Origin: Chara braunii
Taxonomy: Eukaryota > Streptophyta > Charophyceae > Charales > Characeae
Length of the DNA: 34,251 nucleotides
Direction of reading: 5' to 3'
Assembly: GCA_003427395.1 (NCBI GenBank)
Contig: BFEA01000023.1
Span: forward strand, 5,666,888 to 5,701,138
Below the pieces are notes generated by a model that ran no database searches, was not told the DNA's origin, and was given only the letters and a program-made list of their open reading frames with translations. Below, one piece after another: positions 10,230-21,189 of the stretch; within the stretch, counting starts at the first letter, position 1, and the number at the start of each line of letters is the position of its first letter. Position numbers and translations under genes: made by a program.

Positions 10230-10545
10230 CAAGAGGATTCCATAGCCCCACTGCTCTTTATGCTGACACTGGAGGCCTTGGCAGCCTTGATCGGGGCCAA
10301 TCTGACAATTGACAGAATCAATTTCCCGAAATCCCACCCCACCTACATTCTTCCCCCGGATACAAAGTACGGTCATTCTAGCTGTATTTAGACTGAAAGA
10401 TACCCCAAATTCAGCTATAATGACCATACATTGTATTCGGGGGAACACATTTCTTTGCTGATGGGGTAATAGTACACAGTCCGGGTCTCTCCGGAGGATA
10501 TGACCGCACTCACGGTCAGCATACACCTTTTTATTTTTGTTTTGA
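10230..10545 (+). pseudogene. LINE reverse transcriptase fragment
   Basis: Reading from 10236, the translation IAPLLFMLTLEALAALIGA matches the conserved non-LTR RT block that follows the R-Q-G-x-P-L motif (PLAPLLFxLAxExL). About 210 bases downstream, in another frame, FFADGVIVHSPG (10451-10486) stands where the catalytic F/YADD box is expected, with the second Asp replaced by Gly. The same active-site block appears again in the duplicated copy (LADGLLVHSPG from 10584). This is a short, frame-broken relic of a LINE-type element. I see no convincing endonuclease in the preceding sequence. Confidence 0.7.
10351..10445. repeat. Inverted repeat, 34-bp stem with 27-nt loop
   Basis: Arms 10351-10384 and 10412-10445 are complementary at 30 of 34 positions by my count. 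It lies inside the LINE RT relic between the PLLF block and the ADG block. Confidence 0.9.
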
Positions 10546-10717
10546 TAATATTGTGTGGTCCTATTGGGGGAGAAGATAAATGGCTAGCGGATGGCCTTTT
10601 AGTACATAGTCCGGGCCTCTCTGGACAATCTTTTCACACTCACGGTCACCATACAATTTTTTTTATTTTTTTTAAAAATAATTTCATGTGGTCCAATTGG
10701 GGGAGAAGACCAAAGGC
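10460..10717. repeat. Two-copy tandem repeat, unit 130 bp
   Basis: Copies start at 10460 and 10590. Shared words at constant offset 130 include agtacaYagtccgggYctct, cactcacggtca and attgggggagaaga. The duplicated unit includes the LINE RT active-site remnant. Confidence 0.9.
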
Positions 10718-11499
10718 TGGTGGTTGCACCCACAAGACCAGGTCCCACTTCAGGCACCACAGTAAATTGGAAAGACAAAGAAGCAGCGGTTCAGATGCAA
10801 GGAGGCAGTCTAACTGCCTTTGGCCCACCGTGTGACGTTCAACCTCACGCCCTGTGCTGGCTTCTGGTCGGAGTGATAAGCTGTGCGGAATAGGCCCTGA
10901 AGGACAGCAAAATGGGGTGTGCCAAGGATTTTTGGGAAATTGAGTGTGGGGACACAGACGGAACTGAAGTCCCCCACGTAGTTCCAGTTTTAGTGCGGAA
11001 GGACCATGGTCGTGCGAGAAAGAAATGGCGCGCGCTACTTTCAAATGTTCACCTCACCACGTATTCAATAGTGGAATCCCTTCTCCCGATACGCTAGGTG
11101 CGGCAACAATCGCTGCACAGTGGGGTGCTACTAACAATCAACCCGTTAAAAGGCAATAACAATAAGCACGGAGGAAAGTGAATATCGATAATGAGTATTA
11201 ATGACTTAGCAGGCCGCTACAAATCCAGAGCACCTCGTCTCAGGACGAGGAAAATAATAGCGCCCGCCGATCTTAGGGACAGCTTCCCCTACGTCCCACT
11301 CACATACACGTATCCTTACCTCATTATACAGGAATAGCCGCGATGGAGATGCAGGGAGTGGGCACCCAGTCGGATCGGAACAATCACTCCACATGGCACA
11401 AGCAAATTCTGAGTACGCGACCCAATCGACTGTTCAATCACAAAAGTAATCAGTTGTGATACTATGGGCTTTATTGCATTTCATCCATCCCACGGATAT
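10718..11499. other. Unassigned, possibly decayed LINE sequence
   Basis: This follows directly on the LINE RT relic and could be its continuation, but no domain is clear. A 132-codon frame on the minus strand (10646-11044) lacks recognisable motifs and is probably chance. Confidence 0.35.
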
Positions 11500-11535
11500 T
11501 CACAGCGATCTTCACAGCGATCTTCACAGCGATCT
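11500..11535. repeat. Three tandem copies of a 12-mer
   Basis: tcacagcgatct is repeated three times without change. Confidence 0.95.
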
Positions 11536-12570
11536 GTCCTTCTTGCCTTTGCCATTCAGCCTTTTGCACGTGGTGGTGTGGGGTAGTGTGATGGGAAGTG
11601 GAAGGCTCTCCCTCACCCTCGATTGTATTGCTCTGGCTGACAGAAGGAAGAGCGGTGGAGGGGTGCTTGGAGAGGAAGCTTATCCACCTGCGGCCGATTG
11701 GTGCTTAGCTGTTTTAGTCTGATGGATTGTTTCCACCTTGGATACATGCGCCCTCCCTTTTGGTGTGTCCTGAGTTCAGTTTTCTAGCGGTGGGGTGCCA
11801 TGGGTACTGTTATACCTTGGTCATCATCATTTAGGGTTTGACTTGGTTTGATGATCTATACGTATAGATTAGAATTTTCTTCCAATTAGTGGGCGCCCCT
11901 TCGGTTTGCGTCTGTGTTAACTACTGTTGCTCAGGGGAAGCTCGACTAATTACGGATGAATTACTAAACTCTTTTGCCCTGTTATCATTCTCGTTGCCCT
12001 ATTGGTATCTCCCCCACTCCTCTTTTTTTTTTTTTTTTTTTTTTTTCCACTCCTCACCGTGCAGAAGATTAAAGTAGGAGTAATTGAGGAGCGTAGGGCA
12101 GAGCTTGATTCTTCACACAACAGGGTTAATCCTTCCTCACTGGGGAAGCAATCAATTACATGTGATCATCGTATATTCGTGTTAAACAGGGAAGCTGTCT
12201 CCAGGGGAGCAGTGGCTGAGGCTCTTCCAGCCCTAATGGGAAGAGCCGTGCGTATAAGTGTTGTAATCAATTTCATAATTGGAGCGTTGGCACTGGGCCT
12301 TTTTTCAAAAAAAAGAAAAAAAAAAAAAGGTGTGAGTTCAATTCAATCACAAGAGCACTCATCATTCATCAAGGGAGTAACAAGCATGCATTCCCATAAT
12401 CTTTGCGAGATTTTAGCTTAGTTAGCCCAATCAATGCACATGTGAACAGATCTTACATACATGAATCCTCTGAGTCAGTTGTTCCAGAGACATCAACAAC
12501 CAAAAAATAAAACCGATAAGATCTCTTGGAGCTTACTGGTCCCTTTGAGTTCAATGATGCTCGAGATCTG
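11536..12570. other. No gene seen; poly(T) and A-rich tracts
   Basis: A poly(T) tract lies at about 12021-12046 and an A-rich tract at about 12307-12329. Both could be tails of retroposed sequence, but I found no matching body. Open frames here are short or low complexity. Confidence 0.5.
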
Positions 12571-12582
12571 ATTGAATCCAAC

Positions 12583-12624
12583 AGGGGCGAGCGAGATCAA
12601 GGCAGGGGCGAGCGAGATCAAGGA
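12583..12624. repeat. Two-copy 21-bp tandem repeat
   Basis: aggggcgagcgagatcaagg occurs at 12583 and 12604. Confidence 0.95.
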
Positions 12625-12675
12625 CATCTCGAGTCATTTCGCCATTCATCCGACAGGTAAGAGCAAGGGAACAAC

Positions 12676-12677
<2 letters not shown>

Positions 12678-12709
<32 letters not shown>

Positions 12710-12736
12710 CGAGAGAGAGAGAGAGAGAGAGAGAGA
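12678..12736. repeat. (GA)n microsatellite
   Basis: This is a GA run with two GC interruptions. The Arg/Glu repeat ORF across it is an artefact of the tract. Confidence 0.97.
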
Positions 12737-12835
12737 TATTTTTTGTTTTTTAAATTGGGCCCAGTGCCCAAGGCTGATATTACCAATAAGAAGATTGAGG
12801 CCGGGGTCCTCACAGTCTACCCGGAGTGACTGAAC

Positions 12836-12876
12836 GGAACATGCTGAGAACCGGGCTCAGCGTCCCTCATATGATG
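12836..12876 (-). repeat. Antisense fragment of the shared LINE-tail sequence
   Basis: Read on the minus strand, this gives a form of atatgRgggacgctgRgccc followed by a gcat/gttcc block. It parallels the 3' tail sequence at 17470-17515 and 19325-19370. It is short and diverged. Confidence 0.5.
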
Positions 12877-12995
12877 ATGATTATGATGATTATGATGATT
12901 ATTATGATGATAATGATAATGTACCTCTAATGATTCTATGAAAAATGTGAGATAATGATACTAAAGATGATGATGCTAATGCTGACGGTGTTGAT
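12868..12995. repeat. Degenerate ATG/ATT trinucleotide repeat
   Basis: atgatgattatgatgatt-type repeats run from about 12870 and fade by about 12995. The pattern is the complement of the CAT repeats in the leader of element 2. Confidence 0.85.
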
Positions 12996-13200
12996 TAGTA
13001 TGTAAAAATTTCTAGGTACCAGGACATTACATCTCAGAGACAATGCCATCCTGGCCAACCTCCACCATAGCTATCCTGTTCTCGCCACCTGGACTAAATC
13101 CCTAGGACTTGATCCCGTGACTTGTAGTGTGTTTGCAATGTTTGACTGTCTTGAGGCCTGTAGGGCTTGAACCTTCAACCTGTTGCTAGTAGTCCCTACT

Positions 13201-14179
13201 TCGCAATCTTATACCTTTCAGCCTCGTTGTTTTGTCCTTTCTGCCTTTCTAGAAACTGGTAGGCCGTAGGTCTTCCTTTTCGAGTCCCTTAGCTCACGTT
13301 TCCATCTAGATGCAGTTAGGCAGATCTGGATTACCAGGCCATAGATGTTTGCTGGTAGGACGGTCAGATAGGTCTGTAGGTAGCCGCTTGGTGGTAGGCC
13401 TAGGGGAGTCGGGTAGAAGTAGGCAGGGACAGAGAAATCTCGGTTCTGTTTTCGACATGTTTTTTCCACGAAGTGCTGCTGGAGGTAGGCGCTGGAAGCT
13501 GCGCTAATTTTAGCGCTCGGTCTTCTCCTTCCTCACGGGAAGTGTGCGACCATAGCTGGGGTTACAGGACTCATCCAAGTCTGGCCCAGGCATTAGGCCC
13601 AGTTGTATGGGGCGCTCCCCCATCGCTGTTCTGTTGGGATTTTGACAGCTGCCATCGAAGCAGTTTCTCTACGCCTGCTTCGAAGTGGCAGGCCATCATC
13701 TTCATCGAGTTGCTGTTCTTCTTCACCATCCTGGGAGCTGCGATCCCCTGCTGAGTGGACACTTCATCTGCAGTGGGCTTCTTGAGTGGTGCAGAGAGGG
13801 GTGTTGGGCTCAGAAGGGTGTGTGGCGATTGGCAGGCTTGATAGGTTGGGTGCCCGCAGGCACCATAGCTAGCGCTTGAAGAAGAGGGAGGAAGAATAAG
13901 ACTCCCCGATACTTCGATGAAACTCTGTAAATAATTTGTCTGTGGGTGTTGGTAACGTGGTTGTGATTCTTGGAATAAATACTCTTTATTGATTGGAGGA
14001 CGAGGGATTGCAGAACTGAAATTCGTTTTTCAGTTCTCTGTGTAGTTTGAGCTTCCGCTGTGCATATCTCCCCTCCGGTTTTGTGTGGAATTGCCTCCTT
14101 CGAGTCTACTCTGCAATTGCATGCGTGTATGGGAACGTGTGGATTCGTTGTGGATTGAAGTTCAATCAGGTACATAAAA
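13201..14179 (+). repeat. Element 2 left LTR
   Basis: It aligns along its length with 26171-27285. Examples are gttgttttgtcctttctgcc near the start, ttttccacgaagtgctgctgg near 13460, ggacgagRgattgcagaact near 14000 and gttcaatcRggtacataa at the end. A polyadenylation-like aataaa at 13974-13979 is conserved in the right copy. The exact 5' edge is uncertain because no clear TG terminus is seen; homology begins at tcgcaatctt. The LTR holds one copy of the CATC-rich block that is doubled in the right LTR. Confidence 0.88.
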
Positions 14180-14181
14180 GT

Positions 14182-14194
14182 TGGTATCGGAGCC
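14182..14194 (+). promoter_or_regulatory. Primer-binding site of element 2
   Basis: tggtatcggagcc starts two bases after the left LTR. It differs by one base from TGGTATCAGAGCC, the usual complement of the plant initiator-Met tRNA 3' end. This fixes the polarity of the element as + and supports the LTR call. Confidence 0.9.
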
Positions 14195-15549
14195 ACGACC
14201 GTGTGCATCCAGCGGACTAATTAGCGGCCGACATCTGTCGGGCCGGCGGTTGGTGGTTGGGGGAGGTGCCCCGTAGTCTTCAACAGCGTCGGCAGCGACA
14301 GCTGTCGCTTGATTAGTACGCAAGGGCAAGAAAGCGAGTTCAAAAAAAAAAAAAAAAAAAAAAAAGTGGTCTCCCGGCTTGAGTTGGGCCCGGCACTAAT
14401 TAAGACGTCAATCCTAATTAGTGGTCCAGCGACCTGAGGGCACGGCGATCACAATCAAACTTGATCGGCAACAATCCCCAATCCAGACCTTGATTGAGTG
14501 AGTTAGTTCCGGTGACCTGTCCCTCCGACGTCAGTCCGTCAGTCTGTCAAAACTTGTCTTTCCGGTCTTTCAGTCTGTGCCCGTCGAGAGGTTAGTGTTT
14601 CTTAGTCTGTGTCGTCAGTGGGTTGTCAGCGGTTTGACTCCCCTCTGACCTTGCCTGCAGTTGACCGTGGGTCTTGAGCCTGCGCACATACTATGTTTGC
14701 GCGTCCTGCATCCTATCATGGTCTGCCGTGTCGGATCTAGTGTCAGTGCAGCCGATGTGGTCAGTCCAAAAGTGGTCTGTCAGTCGTGTCAGAACAGTCC
14801 GCGCAGTAATTATGCGCCGTCAGTGTAATCAAGTCCAGACAGTCTACCTGCCGGTTTGCAGCCTGCAGACTACAGATTTATTTTTATTTCTGCAAAACTG
14901 AACTACGTCCCGCAGCAGTTATTTTTTTTCCCTGCGTATGGACTCGGGTTTCTTGCCTTGCTAATCGTGCTGGTGTTCATGGGAAGATCCGGAATGGATC
15001 TGGTATGAAATTATTGTTTTTTTTTCTGATTGGTTGTGCGTGCGTTAAAAGTGAACACGTGCTGTTTTGCTGTTGATCGCTGCCTGCAACCTCCCTGAGT
15101 GCCTACAGACACGAAGTACTAATCTGTTATCTGTCATAACCCTTCCCTCTAACTAAGTAAACAGTACAGTCTGATTCTGATTAGATTGTGGTTCTGTGCC
15201 GGCCATTGGTCGGGCCTCCGGGAATTATCCCAGCGTGGGCGGCGGAGCGCTGCGCCCCGCCCTAGGTTGTGACATCGCACAGGTGGGCCATGGTGAAGGC
15301 ACGCGGCAGCGATGGTGGCCATCTCTTCTCTCAACCAGGCGCTTTGCGCACGCGCAGGTGACCGGAGGCGCTTGTCCATGCCACGTCATGCCCCTTGTTT
15401 TTTTTTCTTCTGGGAATTCCACGTTTCACTCCATTGCTGCTGCATTTTCGCACGTGGCATATGGCCTGAGAGGCGTTGGCTACTACGTCCATGCCTGTGG
15501 AGTACAGTGGAGTCAGCCCTTGGTAAACTGAAGTGCGAGTGCAGTGGCG
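14195..15549. other. Element 2 leader, first part; GTCAGT-rich
   Basis: No coding frame is convincing. A poly(A) run lies at 14341-14365. From about 14520 to 14850 the words gtcagt, cagtc and gtctgtc recur many times. The remainder (14900-15549) is mixed sequence without recognisable genes. Confidence 0.6.
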
Positions 15550-16155
15550 ACTGAAATCATGAGGAAGTGGGTGTGTCAGCATAATCAAGGCGCTGCTCGG
15601 CATCAGCAACGGGGTGCTGGTCATCACCAGCACCATCATCAACAGGGCGCAGTTCGACACCATCATCACAGTAAGGGTTCGTCATCACCATCAAGGTGCT
15701 GCTCGTTATCATCATCATCATCACCACCATCATCATCAACAAGGTGTGGTTTGACATCATCATCACGGTAATGTTCCGTCATCAGCATCAGTTGTCATCA
15801 CCATCATCATCATCAGGGTGCCGCTCGTCATCAACATCAAGGCGTGGGTCGCATCATTATCAACGTTGCTCATCATGATGATCATCATCGTCAGTTCGTC
15901 TTCATAGGGCGCCGCTAGGGCTGCTCGTTATCATCATCATCATTATCATTATGTCAGTATCATTTACCATCATCAATAGTTCACCATCATAGGGCGCTGT
16001 TGGCGAAGCTCGTTGTCATAGGGCGCTGCTCACCCTGATCATCATCATCATTAGACTATCATCAAAGGTGTTCGTCATTAGCACCGTCATCATCCTTTTG
16101 TCATCACAGGGCATCGTGCGTCATCATCATCATCATCAACTTCATCATCATCATT

Positions 16156-16188
<33 letters not shown>

Positions 16189-16240
16189 GACATCATCATC
16201 ATCATCATCATCATTCATCATCATCATCATTAAATTGTAA
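15550..16240. repeat. CAT/ATC-rich compound minisatellite
   Basis: Runs of catcatcatcacc type are punctuated by a recurring G/C-rich block, agggcgctgctcgt and variants (about 15588, 15644, 15692, 15818, 15907, 15993, 16020 and 16108). The unit is thus a CAT run of variable length plus a 12-16-base block. The purest CAT run is at 16115-16230. The Asp-rich ORF on the minus strand is the translation of this repeat. Confidence 0.93.
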
Positions 16241-17429
16241 TTACAGGGCGTTGTTCGTGTTGCTGGCCCTCGTGGCTCAGTAGTAGAGGATCGGCGGAGC
16301 GCTACCGGGAGCGCTACGCCGCTCGACGTTTTGACGCGACGACAGTCTCCTTGGTGAGGGTGGGAAACGAAGAACGGCCGGGGCGCCATGATGACAGTTT
16401 CGACGCGAGGACGAGAGTGCGGGGCGAGAGGACAGCAGGTGGATGATGAGGCGGGAGAGGGATCGTGGGGTATGGAGGAGAAGGCTAGTGGTGTCCGGGC
16501 GTTGTTGAAGGCTCTCTTGTTTGCTGTTTCTGTCACGTGCTTGCGTGCTTGAGAAGAAAAACACGGGGGCAGCGTGTCTCATATCATGGTCTCGTTGGAG
16601 AGGAGGAATGTTGTGGGGGGAAGTAAGGGGAGGCAGGCAAGGTTTCATGGGCTAGAGGGAGAGTATTACAAGAAGGAATGGAAGGAGGAATGCGGGAGTA
16701 AGGATGTTGAAGACATGTCTTCTATAGGCGGGCGACGTCTGCAACAATGACACCCCTTCATCTCTTTGGGCTACCTGCGAGGGGCGGTTGGCAGGCTCAG
16801 CGTTTTTGTCTCGTGACGTGGTTTGGATTACTGTGATGGTAATCCTAGCTGCGGTCCTGCTATCTTCATCGATCGGTCCTTTGGGATGGTTGAATTGTTG
16901 TCAACCANAGGCGGCCGAGTTGCTTGAGATCCGATGAAGGAGGAGGTGAGGTTTGGAAAGAGGGGGGGTGCGTTTAGGGATTGTCGAGGGTAAGTTGTGT
17001 TCTTTCTCTTCGCGTTTTGTAATGATGATTATGTGATGACCCTGATGAGATTCTTAATGATGTGATTCCTCGATAGTTTTGTCTGGTTCAATACCTATTA
17101 GTCTTTCTAACCTTGAATTCTAAATATGTAACCAAAATATAACTAATAATTCTGATTCTGAGGTTTGAAAATCAAGATTAATTCTGACCTAGTTTGTTTG
17201 TCTATTTCTTTCGAATTTCACATCCTTTCACATCATTAGCCATGTCGATTGTCGTATGTTTATTGCTGCATTATTTCCTGGGCAATACTCTTAGCTTGAG
17301 ATTCGTAAATCAGAGGTTGGACACCTCTGATTTTTTAAAAGTAATTTTCAAATCTTAACTCAATCTCGTTTGAACTTATGATTTGAACTTTTTTCATACT
17401 AGTTTTCAGATTGTTCTTAGCTGAAGCAA
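16241..17429. other. Element 2 leader, no gene seen
   Basis: A tRNA A-box-like word (tggctcagtagtagagg, 16273-16289) starts the stretch but no matching tRNA body follows. The rest is G-rich, then AT-rich, with short frames lacking recognisable motifs. There is one ambiguous base near 16908. Confidence 0.5.
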
Positions 17430-17562
17430 GGTAATGGCCTTGGTATTTCAAATCATTTTGATATTCTATATGGGACGCTGGGCCCTGTTCCCAGCACGTG
17501 TTGCTCCCCACGAATAGATTGGAGCATTTGTCCCAAAAGGAAAAGAAAAGAAAAAGAAAAAA
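17430..17562 (+). repeat. LINE-tail copy with A-rich end (copy T1)
   Basis: It starts ggtaatggccttggta, contains atgggacgctgggccc and gttgctccccacgaat, and ends in an A-rich tract from about 17534. It aligns with 19273-19402 along about 110 bases, and in its second half with the LINE 3' UTR at 30150-30226 and 30400-30475. Confidence 0.8.
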
Positions 17563-17569
17563 GGCGTTG

Positions 17570-17765
17570 TTGGTGCTCCTCTTCAGTATGATCATCATCG
17601 TTATTTTGTCTTACTATCATCATCATCATTTTGTCATCATTAGATGCTACTCTTCAAGGCATTGTTTGCCTTTCTCATCAGCAGGTGAGTTGGTCGCCGT
17701 CATCACCATCCTCATCCTCATCATCTTCAGGGTGTTGTTCATTGTTATCAGCAAATCCAAAAAAA
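17570..17765. repeat. Second, degenerate CAT minisatellite
   Basis: catcatcatc runs alternate with blocks such as aaggcgttgttggtgctcctc and agggtgttgttcattg. These are recognisable variants of the G/C-rich block in 15550-16240. Confidence 0.8.
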
Positions 17766-17952
17766 AGAAAAACATCATCTACCTTTCTCCATTACAATTT
17801 TCACAAATTTTCAATTCTTCCACTCATGTCTTAGGAATTTTATTTCCTAAAACTCTTGAGGCTTGTTTTTTCTTTTCTCCACTGTTAATTTATGATTCCC
17901 CTTTGGGCGCACTAATGAATTTTTTTTGTGCGTGTGGGGGGTCGGGGTTTTA

Positions 17953-18662
17953 AGGAGGAGAGCTCTACTCCGTAGGGGCTCCACAAGGTGGGGGATGAAA
18001 TGCCCTGGAGGGAGGGGGGGCAGATTTTTGGGGGATGCCCTATTCTGGGGTTATGAGAGATGTATGGGCTAGCATCATATTCCAACGGAGGCAGATAGGG
18101 GTGAAAGGTTGGTTGAGGTATACTTTGGGTGGAATTGGATCCCTTAATGGAAGTAGGGGGAGGAAGCAGGTATGTCCAAGTTGGGGCCAATAAGGAAAAC
18201 TTGTGATCAGGGCAGTCCTTTTCGGTCGAGGCAACAGAGGGACAGGGGGAGATGGAGGGAAGGGGGAGGAAATAATCCACAGCAACATCCGGAATTATGA
18301 TTCTCCTCTCAAGCATAAACAGATTACTACTGGTGGGGTGGTGGGTTGGTTCTGAGGGGGAGAGCTCTACTCTGCAAGGACTTCATAAGGAGGGAGGTGA
18401 TTGCCATGAAGAGAGACGGGGCAGATTTTGGGGGATACTCTATTCTGGGGTCGGGGGAGATGTATGAGTCGACATCATATCCCAGCGGTGGCAGATAAGG
18501 GCAAGGGGTNGGCAGAGGCATACTTTGGGTGGGAACTGGATGCTTTTGTGGAAGTAGGGGGGGGGGGGGAACGGGTCTGTCCCAAGTTGGGGCTGATGAG
18601 GAGTGTTCGTGATCAGGGGCAGTCCTTGTCGGTGGAGGCAGCAGTGGGGCAGGGGGACGAGG
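17953..18662. repeat. Two-copy direct repeat, period about 402 bp
   Basis: Copies about 17953-18255 and 18353-18662 share agagctctactc, gcagattttKggggat, tatactttgggtgg and gatcaggggcagtcctt-like words in the same order and spacing. Each is G-rich and purine-skewed on the + strand. The minus-strand open frames across the two copies resemble each other only because the DNA is duplicated. One ambiguous base lies at about 18510. Confidence 0.9.
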
Positions 18663-19264
18663 CGAAAGGGGGGAATTTCTATATCCTTTGCTTGTATTTG
18701 GTTGGGACTTCTTAAGATTCTTTCTGGAATTTTCAAAACAATCCCCGTTGTTATTGCTGGTAATTTGAAGAATCTCTCAGGACTCTTAAGCGACTGCTGG
18801 TGGTTTGTACGAAGTTGCACTGGAATTAGACTGTTATATTCAGGATCCATGGTTGTTCCATGCCAGAACGACGATGGTCGGAGCCGGGGTGATGCCCTGT
18901 AACTTGCCAAAGGTGAGGGCATGAGGCCTTGTAGAGAGATATGGGGATGCTATGCAGAGGCATCCTAAGGGACAGTTGGAGGTCGCTGACACAGGACAAC
19001 ACTGGTCCAAGGTGGAGTGAGTATCATTGCTCTGTAACCTAGCGGATAGGGGGCGTGAGGCATGGATGAGTTTGTCAAAGAATTAAGTCAGTTTTGGTGA
19101 GGTTTGTAAGGATCTGTTGGAAATCCTTTAGATACTTTAATGTTCAGAGAATTGCGGTGGATTTCAGGAGGTGTTTAGCGATTGTAAAAAATGATTCGTA
19201 GTTTTCTCATCATCCATCCCCATTTTTAGTAGCTTGTTCATGATCTTGGAGGATACTCTCAAGT
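18663..19264. other. Element 2 leader, no gene seen
   Basis: Mixed sequence with no long or motif-bearing frame. Confidence 0.5.
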
Positions 19265-19402
19265 CAAAAACGGGTAATGGCCCCGGTACCTCAATTTGTT
19301 CATAAATTGTTTTTACATGTCTTGATATGGGACGCTGGGCCCGATTTCCGGCACTTGCTGCTCCCCACGAATATATTGGAGCATGTCTTCAAAAAAAAAA
19401 AA
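19265..19402 (+). repeat. LINE-tail copy with poly(A) end (copy T2)
   Basis: It runs from ggtaatggccccggta (19273) through atgggacgctgggccc and ttgctgctccccacgaat and ends in 12 A residues at 19391-19402. It is closest to copy T1. A discrete poly(A) end is what a LINE or SINE retroposition event leaves. Confidence 0.82.
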
Positions 19403-19461
19403 TTGTGTGTGAACTCTAATCCGATTTTTTTTTTTTTTTTTAAACAAATTATTAATTGGGT

Positions 19462-20618
19462 ATGGCTGGCGCAGCAGCCTCTAGCTTTTCTGGGAATAAA
19501 AAAGGCAAGAATCCTTGGTTCCCAACACCGTCATTGAGCTGGAAATTGAGGAGGAGGCGGCTGCAGAAGAAAGTCGCAAGAGGATAGAGAAGTTGTGGAG
19601 AGAGATGGAGGAAGGCGAATGAAAGGCACTGAAGGAAGTCAGGCAGGCAGTGCTGGCAGAACATTTCCTGGCCGCTGAATCTAATGAAAGATTCAGCGAC
19701 ACTAACAGAAAAATGGTTGAGTGGATCCGGTTGGAGTTCACTTCAATCAAAGATGCCCTCACTGCGTGGATGGACCGGGTTGCTGGAATAGAAGACCATT
19801 TGACTACAGCAGAAGCCAAACAGTCTTTTATTGTAGAGAACCTGGATCGAATCGAGCAACTTCTCAGTACCTCTCCCCACTCAGCCACCTCTACCCCTCG
19901 TCAATCAGTCAAACCCTACCCCTCATCAATCAGTCAAACCCGAATTCAAACTGGTCCTTACTCCCCCTTCAACACCACACTTTTCTCCTAAAGGAAGGTT
20001 TGCTTCGCCTAATGAGCAACAAACTGTCCCTGGGGATGTGAGACTGCGTACTGGCAACTCAGGTCAGCAGACAACGTTTCCCCAAGATGATGCAACCTGA
20101 AAAATGTCAAAGTGGATGTGCCAGATTGGATAGCTTCAATCAAGTCCTATCTGAGGGGATTCGTCTGCCCAGAGGCTAACAAAGTGCAGTCCAATGTGGC
20201 CCTATTTAGTGGGTCAGCATTGAAGTGGGCAACCTTTGAGGCCATCAAGTCTCAGCAGAAGTTATCAGATTGGGATGATGCAACAGGATTAATGACCATC
20301 TTCCAGTGCCTGGCGGCAAGGTTTGCAGACAAAGAGAAGGCTAGCAAAGTTGCAGACGAGCTGGTTAGTCTCGGCCAGACAAAGTACAGGAGTTCGTTGA
20401 CCAACCTGTATGCAAAATTTGAGCGCCTCACCTCTACTCCCGGTTTGCAGGACACAAGGATTGGCAGTCTTTTAACTGAGCAGCCTTGGACATGGAGGCA
20501 ACACTCCATGTTCAGCACTCCCTAAAAGGAAGGCAACCCCTCTTCCCAGAGCAAGAGGAAGGGAGAGGGGAACTTGTATACTATGGAGTCTGATAATGAC
20601 TCTGCAGACACTGACTAG
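19462..20618 (+). pseudogene. gag: Element 2 gag, N-terminal and capsid part, broken
   Basis: The ATG at 19462 opens MAGAAASSFSGNKKGKN. A frame change near 19530 leads into an acidic, Glu-rich stretch with a stop near 19620. The frame used from 19650 encodes a heptad-rich, probably coiled-coil segment (MVEWIRLEF through IVENLDRIEQLL). From 20112 a capsid-like retrotransposon Gag region follows, with VPDWIASIKSYLRGF, FSGSALKWATFEA and YAKFERLTS, matching the common pattern of a WI..YL helix followed by G-A-x-x-W. The end near 20550-20618 is Ser/Asp-rich before a TAG. Gag would build the particle; here several breaks prevent this. The zinc knuckle lies downstream, beyond the mitochondrial insertion. 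Confidence 0.8.
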
Positions 20619-21189
20619 GAACTGCCATTTCATCAAAATGGACATTTTTTATTTTTCAAATGAAATTACAACTGAGTTTTTTTATTTTTTTTGGTCGAAA
20701 ACTCGTTTAAAATTGCTGCTCTTGAGGGTCCGACATTTGTAAAACGTTGGACCCCCTATATGTATTTGAACCTAGCTTGAGACCAAATACATACAGGTGG
20801 TCCCCCTACATGTTTCTCGTTTAGTCCTGATACATCCAAGAGGCCCAGCGTCTAAAAAACATCGGAGCAAACAATCAGTGGCATATCGACAAATCTCATT
20901 ATTGTTACGTCGACCACCAGGTCGAGAAGCTTTCCCACCTTAACCACTGCCAGTATTTACTCTTAGGTGCCCACGTAGTGGTGGGTGCCACAAGATCTCT
21001 TCGATATCAACGTCTTCAGATAAGGACAGGAGCGCAGAGGTTAGGCAGCGAAGTAGTATCATTCCCCCGTGGACTTCCAGGCAACCTCAGGACACGAAGT
21101 GGGCGAAGCCNAAGGCCTGACTTTAGTGAGTCCACGCAAGAAGAGACATTGGATCTCGTACTCGACTAATTATGTACTAGAAAAAANAG

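Noticed and set aside
10646-11044. 132-codon minus-strand frame
   Set aside because: No domain; low-complexity end over a poly(T/A) tract.
12572-12829. 85-codon frame with Arg/Glu repeat
   Set aside because: Arises from the (GA)n tract.
16270-16345. Possible tRNA gene or SINE head (A-box-like tggctcagtagtagagg)
   Set aside because: No B box (GGTTCGANNCC type) at proper distance and no cloverleaf pairing that I could trace.
16090-16536. 148-codon minus-strand frame with long Asp runs
   Set aside because: It is the translation of the CAT repeat array on the opposite strand; no protein features outside the repeat.
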